From Terriglobales bacterium (lineage in GTDB: Bacteria > Acidobacteriota > Terriglobia > Terriglobales > Acidobacteriaceae), in assembly GCA_024281115.1 (NCBI GenBank), contig JAMXLI010000158.1, positions 1 through 53,002 on the forward strand: a stretch of DNA of 53,002 nucleotides. The letters are read 5' to 3'. The position numbers and the translations under genes are program-made. Shown piece after piece: positions 38,931-48,130 of the stretch. Each line of letters begins with the position of its first letter. The first letter of the stretch is position 1. Below the pieces are notes generated by a model, which saw only the letters and a list, made by a program, of their open reading frames with translations, was not told the DNA's origin and ran no database searches.

Positions 38931-41366
38931 TCAGGGGAGCGCGGGCCGGGGCACGAGGGTGATCCTCTTCTCGGTGGAGGCTTCCACGGCTTGGCGCGTG
39001 TAAAGCAGCGGGAAGTACTGTCCGGAGCGCCATAGCGGCGCGAGATCGCGGTAGTGGGGGCTCTCCGGATCGCCTGATTGTCCCGGGTGATTGACCGCGC
39101 GCGAGTTGTCCCAATTGCCGGCCTCAAGAATCAGGCGGGCCGAAGGACCGCCCATCTGGCGGAAATCACCGGCGCGGTAAGCGGAGGCGTTAGGAGTGAA
39201 GCGGCTGCCGTTCTTGGGAATGGGCCCGACGTTGATTCGCTCGCGCTCGTCGGTGCCCACCAGTGGCGACAAGGGATGCTCGCTCAAGTTGTACTGCAGC
39301 TTTCCCCAACTCCACTGCCGCGGATCGCTGCCCTGCAACTGTTCCATTTCCTTGTAAGCGGCGGCCAGGGTGGTCAGCAGGAGGTGATTGCGGCGGCCGG
39401 CAGCGTCGCCGCTGAAGACGGTTTCGGGGCGTTCCAGGGCGTCGAGCATAGCGGCCGGGTCGGGCGCCTCGAACGAATCGGCGGCCGGCCGGCCGAGCAC
39501 TGCTTCCTTGTAAGCGCCTAGCAGGTGGCGAGTAAACCAAACTTCGTGCAGCGCCGCGGGGCCCGAATCCGCATCTACCGAGGCGTTCCAGGCCTGCAGC
39601 AGCCGCAAAGCCGCTTGGGTGGTGCTGTCGTCGCTGGCCGGCAAGGTCCGGAGCAGCGCCAGCAATCTCCGCGCAGGGATGGACACTACATCATTCTGCA
39701 GAGTCATGGAGTCCTCGATCCGCACCCGCTTTAAAGGGGAGAGGACTTCGTCAATGCGCTGGTGACGAAAGGGTGAGCTCCACTCGAATCCCAGCTTGCG
39801 TTCTTTATAGGGATAGCCGGCGGGCAGGTTCATCTCGTTGGAGGTGGTGATATAGCCGGAAGGCGGATTGTAGATGCGCGGCAGTTGATCGCCGCGCCAG
39901 CGGCCGCTCCACTCGTAACGGCCATCGCCGGGAACCGGCAGCAGGCCGTCCCAGTTAGGACGAATGGGAGCGAAGCCGGCCGGCGCCCAGCCGATGTTCC
40001 CCCGGACGTCGGCATATACATGGTTGATGGGCGGCGTGGCCCAGCGCTCCAGAGCCCTGGTGAACTGCGCGAAGTTGCGGGCGCGCATGTAGTCGAGCGA
40101 GACCAGATATGGAGCGGTGCCGGGCTCGGTCCAGTCTGTGCGCAAGGCATAGGCCCGCAGCTTGCCCTGCTCCACGTAGATCACAGGTCCATGGCGGGTG
40201 AACTTGAGTTCCGCAGCCATGGCCGGCTGGCCTTTGACCTTGATCTCTTCGCGGATGGCGCGGAAAGACTCCCACCCATTTCTATAGCGATACTGGTTGT
40301 GATCGGCGGGGTTGAGCTCATAAACGTACAGATCCTCCTGATCAATCGCGAAGTAGGTCCCGCCGAAGGCAATCCAATCGTTGTGGCCGTTGGAAACACC
40401 GGGTACCGCGGGTTCGCCGATGCCGGTGACGTGGAGGGTGGGCGAGTTCAGGTCAACGATGTAGCGCAAGCTGGGCTCGGAATACTCGCGATGGGGATCG
40501 TTGGCCATGAGGGCGTGGCCGGTCGCGGATTTTTTCGCGGCGATAACCCAGTTGTTGCTCTGCGCCAGCTCCTCGGAGGCCAGACCGCCGCTCGCACCGG
40601 CGAGCAGCGCGCTTTCCGCGGACTTCGCAGAGGGGGGCGCGAAGCGCACCGGCTGCGTGCCCAGGTTGAACATCTTGAGCACGTTTCGCGGCAGGCAGGG
40701 GTCGAGCCCCTCGGGGATGTGGGTCTGCCACGGGGGAGCCAGCCGGGAGCGGACCGTATCCGCTTGCAGCCCGGCGGCACAGACGACCCGGGCGCGCGCC
40801 ACTTCGTCCTGCAGATTGCCGGTAAGGCCATGGCTGCGGATGCGAACCACGTCGTCCGGCGACCAGCGCGCCGGCTGGTAGTTCAGCTTCCTGAATTCGA
40901 AAGGCATCCGCTCGGGATGGGTGACCAGCCAATCCACGTAGGCGTTGATGCCGGCCGTGAAGTCTTGCGCGATGCGCTCGGCGTCGGGACTGTATTGCGC
41001 CCACTCGGTTTTCATATCGCCGCGAAACAGAAAGAGACGCGCGGCCTTGTCCTGCTCCACGAACTCGGGACCGAAGACCTCGGCTAGCCGGCCCAAGCCG
41101 CGCCGGCGCCAGAGGTCAATCTGAAAAAGCCGGTCGCGCGCCGCATTGAAGCCTTGGGCGAAGAACAGGTCGTCTTCATTGTGGGCGTAAAGGTGGGGCA
41201 CTCCCCAGCGGTCCACCAGGATCTCGACAGCCTGCCGAAGTCCGGTGAGCGCGATCTGTTCGCTGCCGGCGCTTCCGCCGGGCAGCGGAACCGGAAGGAA
41301 GCACGCGAGCGCCAGGAGCACGCCGGCCAGCCGGACGAAGTGCCGAAAGCTCAAGCCCGGGCCCAT
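38931..41366 (-). CDS. Penicillin-acylase-family hydrolase
   Basis: The 811-aa Ntn-hydrolase precursor is made as one chain and cut to two subunits. Nucleophile Ser270 lies in AQSNNWVIAAKKS after a spacer peptide, as in penicillin G and quorum-quenching acylases. The pattern VDRWGVPHLYAHNEDDLFFAQGFNAARDRLFQIDLWRRRGLG is the family N-terminus. A signal/anchor segment (VRLAGVLLALACFLPVPL) precedes it. ATG 41366 is chosen with AAGGTG upstream; an ATG at 41429 adds 21 residues. Natural substrate unknown (beta-lactams or N-acyl-homoserine lactones are typical). Confidence 0.92.
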   Translation of the reverse strand: MGPGLSFRHFVRLAGVLLALACFLPVPLPGGSAGSEQIALTGLRQAVEILVDRWGVPHLYAHNEDDLFFAQGFNAARDRLFQIDLWRRRGLGRLAEVFGPEFVEQDKAARLFLFRGDMKTEWAQYSPDAERIAQDFTAGINAYVDWLVTHPERMPFEFRKLNYQPARWSPDDVVRIRSHGLTGNLQDEVARARVVCAAGLQADTVRSRLAPPWQTHIPEGLDPCLPRNVLKMFNLGTQPVRFAPPSAKSAESALLAGASGGLASEELAQSNNWVIAAKKSATGHALMANDPHREYSEPSLRYIVDLNSPTLHVTGIGEPAVPGVSNGHNDWIAFGGTYFAIDQEDLYVYELNPADHNQYRYRNGWESFRAIREEIKVKGQPAMAAELKFTRHGPVIYVEQGKLRAYALRTDWTEPGTAPYLVSLDYMRARNFAQFTRALERWATPPINHVYADVRGNIGWAPAGFAPIRPNWDGLLPVPGDGRYEWSGRWRGDQLPRIYNPPSGYITTSNEMNLPAGYPYKERKLGFEWSSPFRHQRIDEVLSPLKRVRIEDSMTLQNDVVSIPARRLLALLRTLPASDDSTTQAALRLLQAWNASVDADSGPAALHEVWFTRHLLGAYKEAVLGRPAADSFEAPDPAAMLDALERPETVFSGDAAGRRNHLLLTTLAAAYKEMEQLQGSDPRQWSWGKLQYNLSEHPLSPLVGTDERERINVGPIPKNGSRFTPNASAYRAGDFRQMGGPSARLILEAGNWDNSRAVNHPGQSGDPESPHYRDLAPLWRSGQYFPLLYTRQAVEASTEKRITLVPRPALP

Positions 41367-41472
41367 CGGGCGCACCTTGGAACTAGCGCGTGAATGCGTG
41401 CCTGCTCGCCGCCCGGCACTGAGCGTCATGGCGCGGGAATTCTACACCCTTGTCCGGCAGTTCCTGGGAAGG

Positions 41473-42180
41473 TCAGAGATCGAAGGTGCGGAAGGCGCGC
41501 GGCGGATCTCCAGCTTGCAGCAGCGGGAGGCCGACGTTGTAGACGGGAATGCCGGCCGTGGTCTTTCCCTCGCACGAGCCGTGGTGAGCGTGGCCGTGAA
41601 AGACCAGGTTGGCGCCGTGGCGGTCCACGACTTCCGCGAGCCGGGAGGAGCCCAGGTAGGGATAAATCTCCGGCGGCTCTCCCTGCACCGTAGCGGCGAT
41701 GGGAGCGTAGTGCAACACCACAACGCGCTTTTCCGTGCGCAACTGGGAGAGGGCGCGTTCCAGCTTCATTGCCTCTTCAATGCCGGCCTGCACGAAGTTC
41801 TTGACGGCCTGCTCGCCAAAGGCGGTGAGCACGCCGCGCCCGAAGCCACCCAGAAAACCCTTGGTGCCGGCAAAGCCGACGCCATCGCGCTCGTACGCCG
41901 TGCCATCGAGTACTTTGATTCCCTCGGTGGTCATCAGGCGCACCAGTTCGTTTTCCTGGTTGCTCTCGCAGTCATGATTGCCGAGCACGGCCACCACGGG
42001 CACGCGGATGCGCACCAGGGCGTTGAGCAACGACTCCATTTCCTGGGGCCGGCCATAGTTGGTGAGGTCGCCGGCGAGAATGAGCAGATCGGCCTCGTCG
42101 CGCACCCGTCCCATCTGGTCGCGAATGCGATCGTAGCTTTGCGGGCTGAAGTGCAGGTCAGCGGTGGCTGCGATTCTCAT
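41473..42180 (-). CDS. Calcineurin-like phosphoesterase, cytosolic
   Basis: The 235-aa protein shows metallophosphoesterase motifs ATADLHFS, LAGDLTNYG, LGNHDCES, LHYAPI and HGHAHHG. No signal peptide, so it should act in the cytosol. It starts seven bases after the stop of the nucleotidyltransferase, suggesting one operon. The substrate is unknown, but a nucleotide or nucleic-acid phosphodiester is suggested by the partner. Confidence 0.9.
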   Translation of the reverse strand: MRIAATADLHFSPQSYDRIRDQMGRVRDEADLLILAGDLTNYGRPQEMESLLNALVRIRVPVVAVLGNHDCESNQENELVRLMTTEGIKVLDGTAYERDGVGFAGTKGFLGGFGRGVLTAFGEQAVKNFVQAGIEEAMKLERALSQLRTEKRVVVLHYAPIAATVQGEPPEIYPYLGSSRLAEVVDRHGANLVFHGHAHHGSCEGKTTAGIPVYNVGLPLLQAGDPPRAFRTFDL

Positions 42181-42186
42181 CGAGCG

Positions 42187-43029
42187 TTAACAATGCCGGG
42201 CGGGGTCGAGGGCGGCAGCGGCCGCGCTCTGGCCGGCTTCGATCTTGGGGCGACGCTCGCGATATTGACGCTCAATGTCGGGCAGGCCCCATTCATCGAC
42301 ATCAATGGCAAACATCTTATCGTCGATCAGACTGCCGCGGAACTGCGCCTGCGGATCGGGATGAGCTAACGCCTGCTGAAAGCTCCGCAGCAGACGGTCC
42401 CAAATTTCCCGCGGAACGTAGTCGGTTTGCGCGGGATACACATAGCGGAACAGGAGCAGGGCCCACAGCAGGACTTCCCAGTGCGCGCCTACCAGGTGGA
42501 GGAGCCGGTCCCAGTCCAGCCGGCCGCGCGTCCCGTAAAGGACGTGGGCAATGTCGGCCCCGTCAAAACGCTCGCGGCGGGTGACAAAGAGCTTGGAGGC
42601 AATCAGTTCTTCGGCCGCCAGCACCCGCGTGGGCACGTCGAACACCGTGAGGACGGAACCACGCTGCACCCAGGATTCGTCCACCGAAATGGCGCCGTTG
42701 CTCATGCCCGTGATGAGGTCCACGAAGAAGTCGCCGCGCCGGGCCTTGGCCAGCCACACCGGGTCGGTAATCTCGTACTCGAAGCCATCGGCCACCAGGC
42801 AATCGAGCGTGGCCGCGACGTGGTGCACCGGCAGGAACAGGTCGAGGTCTTTGGTATCGCGGTAAATGCCGGTATGCTTTTGCAGGGCGAAGGCCCCCGA
42901 CACTACGTAGGGTGTCCCGCAGCGATTCATCAGTTCAAGCACTTCGCGGAACAGGGCAATCTGTTCCGGGGCAAATTCCGGGGGCTTCGAAGAACTGACC
43001 GGAAGCTGCTTTTCATCTGGCTGCGGCAC
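42187..43029 (-). CDS. Predicted nucleotidyltransferase
   Basis: The 280-aa protein has a Pol-beta-like minimal nucleotidyltransferase fold: YVVSGAFALQKHTGIYRDTKDLDLFLPV carries the catalytic DxD (DLDLF), and DFFVDLITGMSNG a later acidic strand (third carboxylate). The rest is helical. The likely start is GTG 43029, preceded by AAGG. A longer frame reaches ATG 43170, but those 47 residues overlap the divergent ligD gene and look non-coding. Coupled to the phosphoesterase. Target is unknown; not a MazF/HEPN toxin pair as no HEPN partner is present. Confidence 0.75.
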   Translation of the reverse strand: MPQPDEKQLPVSSSKPPEFAPEQIALFREVLELMNRCGTPYVVSGAFALQKHTGIYRDTKDLDLFLPVHHVAATLDCLVADGFEYEITDPVWLAKARRGDFFVDLITGMSNGAISVDESWVQRGSVLTVFDVPTRVLAAEELIASKLFVTRRERFDGADIAHVLYGTRGRLDWDRLLHLVGAHWEVLLWALLLFRYVYPAQTDYVPREIWDRLLRSFQQALAHPDPQAQFRGSLIDDKMFAIDVDEWGLPDIERQYRERRPKIEAGQSAAAAALDPARHC

Positions 43030-43154
43030 AGTGCCTTGGATGTTGGCAGTCCGGGACGTGGTTGTGACGGGGCGGGAAAATTGCCCGGGGCGCCGGCTCG
43101 ACCCGGAAGCCGGAGGGCGGCATCCAATCAGAGCGCAAGTCCAGGAGCGAGCGC

Positions 43155-44165
43155 GTGGGGCGGACGACAAGCCGGATCGAGGTGCAAGGAAGGGAACTGG
43201 AGCTGTCGAACCTGGAGAAGGTGTTGTATCCCGCCGCGGGCTTTACCAAGGGCCAGGTGATTGACTACTACGTGCGCATTGCGCCGGTGCTGCTGCCCCA
43301 TGTTCGCAATCGTCCGCTGACCTTGAAACGCTATCCCAATGGCGTGGACGGCCAGTTTTTTTACGAGAAGAATGCGCCCTCTCACCGCCCGGAGTGGGTG
43401 CAGACCGCGCCGGTATGGAGCGAGGGCAACCAGCGCACCATGCACTACGTGATGGCGCAGGACATCCCTACCCTGGTGTGGCTGGCCAACCTTGCGGACC
43501 TGGAGTTGCACACCTCGCTCTCTCTTGCCAAAGATGTGCTGCGCCCGACGATGATCGTGTTCGACCTGGATCCCGGCCCGCCCGCCCACCTCGTGCAGTG
43601 CTGCCAGGTAGGTCTTTGGGTCAAGGAAATATTCGATCGGCTGGGACTGGAAAGCTTTGCCAAAACCTCGGGTTCGAAGGGCCTGCAGATTTACATCCCC
43701 CTGAATACGGCTGTCACCTATGACCAGACCAAGCCGTTTGCCCATGAGCTGGCGCGCAAGCTGGAGCGCCAGCACCCCGAGCTGGTGGTTTCCGACATGA
43801 AGAAGTCGTTGCGAGTGGGCAAGGTGCTGGTGGACTGGAGCCAGAACGACGACCACAAGACCACCATCTGCGTGTATTCACTGCGGGCGAGGGAAAAGCC
43901 GACGGTCTCGTCGCCGGTGACCTGGGACGAGGTGCGGCGGACGCTGAAGAAAAACGATCCCGGCGAGCTGGTTTTTGAAGCCGGCGAACTGCTGGAACGG
44001 GTGGAGCAGCTTGGCGACCTGTTCGCTCCCGTGATAAAGCTGAAGCAGCGTCTACCGGGTCTGCCGGCCCTGCAGGAAGGCGAGGGCGCGGCCAGCAAAC
44101 CGGGGCGCACTTCCTCCGGGCGAAAGTCCAAGGCGCCGGCGCAGCGCCGGCGCAAGACGGCATAG
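43155..44165 (+). CDS. ligD: LigD-type NHEJ polymerase/primase domain protein
   Basis: The 336-aa protein is the polymerase domain of LigD only. It carries the archaeo-eukaryotic primase-like motifs LELSNLEKVLYPAAGFTKGQVIDYY, the metal-binding VFDLDPG, KTSGSKGLQIYIPL and KVLVDWSQN. It has a lysine/arginine-rich tail (GRKSKAPAQRRRKTA) for DNA contact. Ligase and nuclease domains and ku are absent here. GTG 43155 has GGAG eight bases upstream. It is divergent from the nucleotidyltransferase, with DUF72 24 bases downstream. Confidence 0.92.
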   Translation: MGRTTSRIEVQGRELELSNLEKVLYPAAGFTKGQVIDYYVRIAPVLLPHVRNRPLTLKRYPNGVDGQFFYEKNAPSHRPEWVQTAPVWSEGNQRTMHYVMAQDIPTLVWLANLADLELHTSLSLAKDVLRPTMIVFDLDPGPPAHLVQCCQVGLWVKEIFDRLGLESFAKTSGSKGLQIYIPLNTAVTYDQTKPFAHELARKLERQHPELVVSDMKKSLRVGKVLVDWSQNDDHKTTICVYSLRAREKPTVSSPVTWDEVRRTLKKNDPGELVFEAGELLERVEQLGDLFAPVIKLKQRLPGLPALQEGEGAASKPGRTSSGRKSKAPAQRRRKTA

Positions 44166-44189
44166 CCCGCAGGCAGTCCGGGAGCCTAG

Positions 44190-44903
44190 ATGGCGGTCCT
44201 TCATGCGGGAACTTCGGGGTGGGCCTACCCGGCGTGGAAACCGGGGTTCTACCCGGAGAAGACGCCGCAAAAAAACTTCCTGAAATTTTACGCCACACAA
44301 TTGAACGCCGTGGAGGTGAACTACACCTTCCGCCACATGGCTTCGGAAAAAAGCCTGCAGAACTGGATTGCAGACACGCCCGAGAGCTTTCGCTTCTGCG
44401 TGAAGGCGCACCAGGCCATCACTCACATTCGCCGATTGAAGAACGTGGAGGACATCCTGCGGCGATTCGTCGGCTCGGTGGAACTGCTGGAGCGCGCCGG
44501 ACGACTGGGTCCCGTGCTGTTTCAACTGCCTCCTAACCTGAAAGCGGACGTCACGCTGCTGGACGAATTCCTGGCGCAAGTGCCGCCGGGACTACGGTCG
44601 GCCCTGGAATTCCGGCACGAGTCCTGGTTCACCGAGCCGGTGTTCGACACCCTGCGAAGGCGCCGGGCAGCGCTCTGCGTGGCCGAGAGCGAAGAGCGGG
44701 ACACCCCCGACGTGGCGACGGCCGAGTTTTATTACGCGCGGCTGCGCAAGGGGGAGTACAGCGCGGACGAGCGCCGTCAGAGCGCCGAACGGATAGCCGC
44801 GCACCTGCGTTCCGGACGCGACGTGTTCGTCTTCTACAAGCACGAAGAGAGCCCGGCGGGAGCGCTCTACGCGCGCGGGTTGCTGCAGGCTCGTCCGGGC
44901 TGA
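44190..44903 (+). CDS. DUF72 (YecE-like) protein
   Basis: The 237-aa protein has a TIM-barrel-like DUF72 pattern: LHAGTSGWAYPAWKPGFYPE, LNAVEVNYTFRHMAS, FRFCVKAHQAITH, GPVLFQLPPNLK, EFRHESWF and VFVFYKHEESPAGALYA. Function unknown. DUF72 is often encoded near DNA-repair genes, consistent with ligD upstream. Start ATG 44190 with GGAG five bases earlier. Confidence 0.9.
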   Translation: MAVLHAGTSGWAYPAWKPGFYPEKTPQKNFLKFYATQLNAVEVNYTFRHMASEKSLQNWIADTPESFRFCVKAHQAITHIRRLKNVEDILRRFVGSVELLERAGRLGPVLFQLPPNLKADVTLLDEFLAQVPPGLRSALEFRHESWFTEPVFDTLRRRRAALCVAESEERDTPDVATAEFYYARLRKGEYSADERRQSAERIAAHLRSGRDVFVFYKHEESPAGALYARGLLQARPG

Positions 44904-45025
44904 GTGGGAGCGAGAACGGCTAGAAGGGAAGAGTTGCCGCCGGCATGGTTCCGGCCGCCCTGTGTGCGGCGCATCCAAAGCGGTATTCCATACCTGAGTC
45001 GCGCGCCTTCATACTGGTAACGTCC

Positions 45026-45958
45026 ATGGCTGCCGAAACCCTGTCTGTCGAAGAAAACCTACTGCGCAGCTTTTTGGATTATCTGAAGGTCGAGAAGGGC
45101 CTGTCGCCGCTGAGCCTCAAGGCTTATGCTGCCGATGTGAAGCAGTTCGCCGAATTCCTGGGGAAGCGCCGGCTGGCCAAGGCGCAGCGCGGCGACGTGA
45201 GCCGCTTCCTGCAACACCTGCTGGCCCATGGGGTGGACGGGCGCTCCACAGGGCGCAAGCTCTCGGCATTGCGGCAGTTCTACCGGTTTCTTTTACTTGA
45301 CCACGGCAGTGAGCACGATCCCACGCTGAACATCGAATCTCCCAGGCAGTGGAAGGTCCTGCCCAAGTCGCTGGCGCGGCCTGAAGTGGAAGCGATGCTG
45401 CGTCCCGAAGCTGGGACCGCAGGCCGGCGGCTGACCTTGGCCGTGCGCGACCGCGCGATCCTCGAGACCCTCTATGGCGGCGCGCTGCGCGTCTCGGAGG
45501 TGGCGAGCGTCCGTCTGCAAGATTTAAAGCTCGAACTTGGGTACGTGCTGGTGCGCGGAAAAGGAGACAAGGAGCGTATCGTGCCGCTGGGACGATCGGC
45601 GCAGGAGGCGCTGCAAATTTATCTCGCCGAGAGCCGCCCCGCGCTGCTGGGGCATAAGCTGTCGCCGCTGCTATTTGTCGGTCGCGGCGGGCGGGCGCTG
45701 ACGCGGCAACGCTTATGGCAAGTGGTCCGCTCGGCTTCGTCCAAGGCGGTACGGCGTGCCAGCCCGCACATGTTGCGGCACAGCTGCGCTACCCACATGG
45801 TGGAGAATGGCGCCGATTTGCGGACGGTGCAGACCATCCTGGGGCATGCCGACATCTCCACCACGCAGGTCTATACCCACGTCGCCCTGGATCGACTGAA
45901 GAGCGTGTATCGCCGGCATCATCCCCGGGCCACGATGAGAAAAACGGATGAAAAGTAG
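45026..45958 (+). CDS. xerD: Tyrosine recombinase, XerD-like
   Basis: The 310-aa protein has an N-terminal SAM-like core-binding domain (LRSFLDYLKVEKGLSPLSLKAYAADVKQFAEFL) and the catalytic domain with Arg in YGGALRVSEVASV, His/Arg in HMLRHSCATH, His in LGHADISTT and Tyr in YTH. The length and motifs suit XerC/D chromosome dimer resolution. ATG 45026 is preferred to 44945. The stop region overlaps the next recombinase gene by 11 bases. Confidence 0.88.
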   Translation: MAAETLSVEENLLRSFLDYLKVEKGLSPLSLKAYAADVKQFAEFLGKRRLAKAQRGDVSRFLQHLLAHGVDGRSTGRKLSALRQFYRFLLLDHGSEHDPTLNIESPRQWKVLPKSLARPEVEAMLRPEAGTAGRRLTLAVRDRAILETLYGGALRVSEVASVRLQDLKLELGYVLVRGKGDKERIVPLGRSAQEALQIYLAESRPALLGHKLSPLLFVGRGGRALTRQRLWQVVRSASSKAVRRASPHMLRHSCATHMVENGADLRTVQTILGHADISTTQVYTHVALDRLKSVYRRHHPRATMRKTDEK

Positions 45959-46901
45959 CTCCTCGCGTCGGCCGGTGGAGCGACGCGGCGCGGCGACCCG
46001 CGGGCCGCGCTCGCCGCTGCAGCCGGTGGTAGCACGCTTTCTCGATGCGCTGCGCCAGCGCAACGCCTCAGCCCACACCGTCAAGGCGTACAGCCAGGAC
46101 CTGGAGGCGTTCTGCGGCTACGTGGGCGCGTCCGGGTGGCGTCAGATTGATCATGTGCGAATCCGCGGCTTCCTTTCCCACTTGTACGAGCGCGGTCTCA
46201 GCAAAACCTCGGTGGCGCGGGCGCTCGCCGCCGTCCGATCGCTTTATCGCTGGCTGGCGCGAGAAGGCCTGGTGGAACAGAACCCGGCGAAGCTGGTGGC
46301 CACTCCGCGATTGCCCAAGAAGCTGCCGCGCGTGCCCACCATCGAAGAAATGACCAGAGTTTTCGCGGAGGAGATGCCGGAGAGCGCTGCGTTTCCGGAG
46401 CGCGACCGGCTGCTGCTGGAGCTGCTGTATGGTTGCGGCATCCGCAACTCAGAGCTGGTGGGAATCAACCTGGAAGACGTGAGCCGCTCCGAGCAAGCGA
46501 TCCTCATTCGCGGCAAGGGAAAAAAAGAGCGCCTGGTGCCGTTTGGCGAAGCGGCGCAAGCGGCGCTGCACGCCTACTTCCGGGCCCGGCAGAAGCTGCT
46601 GGCGGAAAAGCGCAAGAGCACTCCGGCGCTGCTGGTGAACCGGCGGGGCGGCCGGCTGACCACGCGGAGCGTAGGACGAATCGTCAAGGCTATTGCCGTG
46701 CAAAAAGGCTTGCCTCCCGACGTGCATCCCCACACTTTCCGTCACGCCTTCGGAACGCACATGCTGGAGGAAGGCGCCGACTTGCGCGCCATCCAGGAAC
46801 TGCTGGGCCACGAGCGCCTGGCCACCACGCAGCGTTACACGCAGCTTTCCATCCGCCACGTGATGAGCGTGTACGACAAGACCCATCCTCGCGCGAAATA
46901 G
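45948..46901 (+). CDS. xerC: Tyrosine recombinase, XerC-like
   Basis: The 317-aa protein is of the same family, with an N-terminal core-binding domain (ARFLDALRQRNASAHTVKAYSQDLEAFCGYV) and catalytic residues in YGCGIRNSELVG, HTFRHAFGTH, LGHERLATTQRY and Tyr. It begins with an Arg/Ser-rich 20-residue extension. The overlap with xerD makes a translationally coupled pair, which is unusual because XerC and XerD are often unlinked. Which is XerC or XerD in function is not certain. Confidence 0.87.
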   Translation: MKSSSSRRPVERRGAATRGPRSPLQPVVARFLDALRQRNASAHTVKAYSQDLEAFCGYVGASGWRQIDHVRIRGFLSHLYERGLSKTSVARALAAVRSLYRWLAREGLVEQNPAKLVATPRLPKKLPRVPTIEEMTRVFAEEMPESAAFPERDRLLLELLYGCGIRNSELVGINLEDVSRSEQAILIRGKGKKERLVPFGEAAQAALHAYFRARQKLLAEKRKSTPALLVNRRGGRLTTRSVGRIVKAIAVQKGLPPDVHPHTFRHAFGTHMLEEGADLRAIQELLGHERLATTQRYTQLSIRHVMSVYDKTHPRAK

Positions 46902-47017
46902 CCCCATTACTTCGGTAATTTTGCGGTAACCAGCTTCCTGCCTAGGATACCCAAGCGGGCGGAGGAACTCGCCGCGCGCGCATGGTGACTGCGCTGCGCA
47001 GCGCAGCAGGAGTGAAC

Positions 47018-48016
47018 ATGATGTCCACGTCGGAAAATCCTGAGCGGACGGTGCAGGACGCAATTTCGCACGCCGAACAGGTGGCGGCCCAGGGTGTTCC
47101 TTCGGGCAAGTTCGCCGGGGCCAGCAAAGAGCTTTGGATCGTATTTTCGCTGTTCGCGATTGCGGCCGTCCTGAATTCGCTGATTGACGCGCACCGCATG
47201 GTGCTGGGCTTCTACACGCTGCCCACACTCTATTCCGCCTACACCTACGGACGCCGCCACGCCACTTTGACGGCTTTCTCGAGCGTCTTCCTGGTCATCG
47301 TGCTGACCGTGTTTAACCCCACCCTGTTCTCTCACCAGTTCTCCGGCCTGGCCGGCGAGGACAAGTGGTTCGACATTACGGTTTGGGGTGGCATTCTGGT
47401 GGTGACCGCGTACTTCATGGGGACGCTGTATGAGCGCAACCGGGAGCACCTGGCGGAGCTGCGCGAGAGCTACCACGGAATCCTCCTGATCCTGCAGCAC
47501 TTCGCGGCCAACGATAAGTACAGCCAGGACCATGCCTACCGGGTTTCGATCTGCGCTACCCGCATCTGCGAATGCATGGGACTCGATTCCGACCGCACGG
47601 AGAACGTGCGCGCCGCCGCCCTGCTGCACAATCTGGACCAGCTTGGCATCAGCACTGACGTGTTGTGCCGGGCCGCGCGCATGACGGAAAACGATCCGCT
47701 CAAGAAGAACGAGAAGGCAATGGGGGGCTCTCTGCGGCGCGTGATCCCCGTGGTCATGGCGCATCAGCGCATTGTGCAGGGAGAGGTAACCGGCGCCTCC
47801 GAGGAGGTATCACTCGAAGCGCGCGTGCTGGCCGTGGCGGACAGCTATGAAACCCTGACCAGCGGGCACTCCGGCGAAAAAGCCCTCTCACCGGGTCAGG
47901 CGGAAGAGGCGATCATCAGCGGGTCGGGCACCAATTACGACGCGCGCGTGGTGGATGCGTTTGTCAAAGCTTTCCGCAGCCGCGTGATGGCAAAGGGTGC
48001 CGGCGAGTCCAGATAG
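47018..48016 (+). CDS. Membrane-anchored degenerate HD-GYP-like protein
   Basis: The 332-aa protein has four or more N-terminal hydrophobic segments (LWIVFSLFAIAAVLNSL, FSSVFLVIVLTVF, ITVWGGILVVTAYFM) and an HD-type domain with AALLHNLDQLGISTDVL where active HD-GYP proteins have HDIGKIGI. The Asp is Asn, and the HHExxDGxGYP element is absent (MAHQRIVQGE). VLAVADSYETLTS remains. It is therefore unlikely to hydrolyse c-di-GMP, but could bind it or another partner. AGGAG precedes ATG 47018. It is monocistronic with a terminator after it. Confidence 0.8.
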   Translation: MMSTSENPERTVQDAISHAEQVAAQGVPSGKFAGASKELWIVFSLFAIAAVLNSLIDAHRMVLGFYTLPTLYSAYTYGRRHATLTAFSSVFLVIVLTVFNPTLFSHQFSGLAGEDKWFDITVWGGILVVTAYFMGTLYERNREHLAELRESYHGILLILQHFAANDKYSQDHAYRVSICATRICECMGLDSDRTENVRAAALLHNLDQLGISTDVLCRAARMTENDPLKKNEKAMGGSLRRVIPVVMAHQRIVQGEVTGASEEVSLEARVLAVADSYETLTSGHSGEKALSPGQAEEAIISGSGTNYDARVVDAFVKAFRSRVMAKGAGESR

Positions 48017-48037
48017 AGTTTTCTCTGCAGAAGAAGG

Positions 48038-48060
48038 GGCGGCCGCGAGGCCGCCTTTTT
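48038..48060 (+). terminator. Rho-independent terminator after HD-GYP-like gene
   Basis: GGCGGCC-GCGA-GGCCGCC is a perfect 7-bp stem directly followed by TTTTT. It ends the preceding transcript 22 bases after the stop. Confidence 0.9.
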
Positions 48061-48130
48061 CTTTGCGTCCAAGTTGTTTGTCGAGGACCCCTTCCTCTGC
48101 TACCATCCGCCCACTCTCCAGGAGGCCTGG

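Noticed and set aside
45026-46901. Recombinases as part of an integrative element
   Set aside because: No flanking repeats, tRNA or cargo genes; motifs and sizes fit XerC/XerD.
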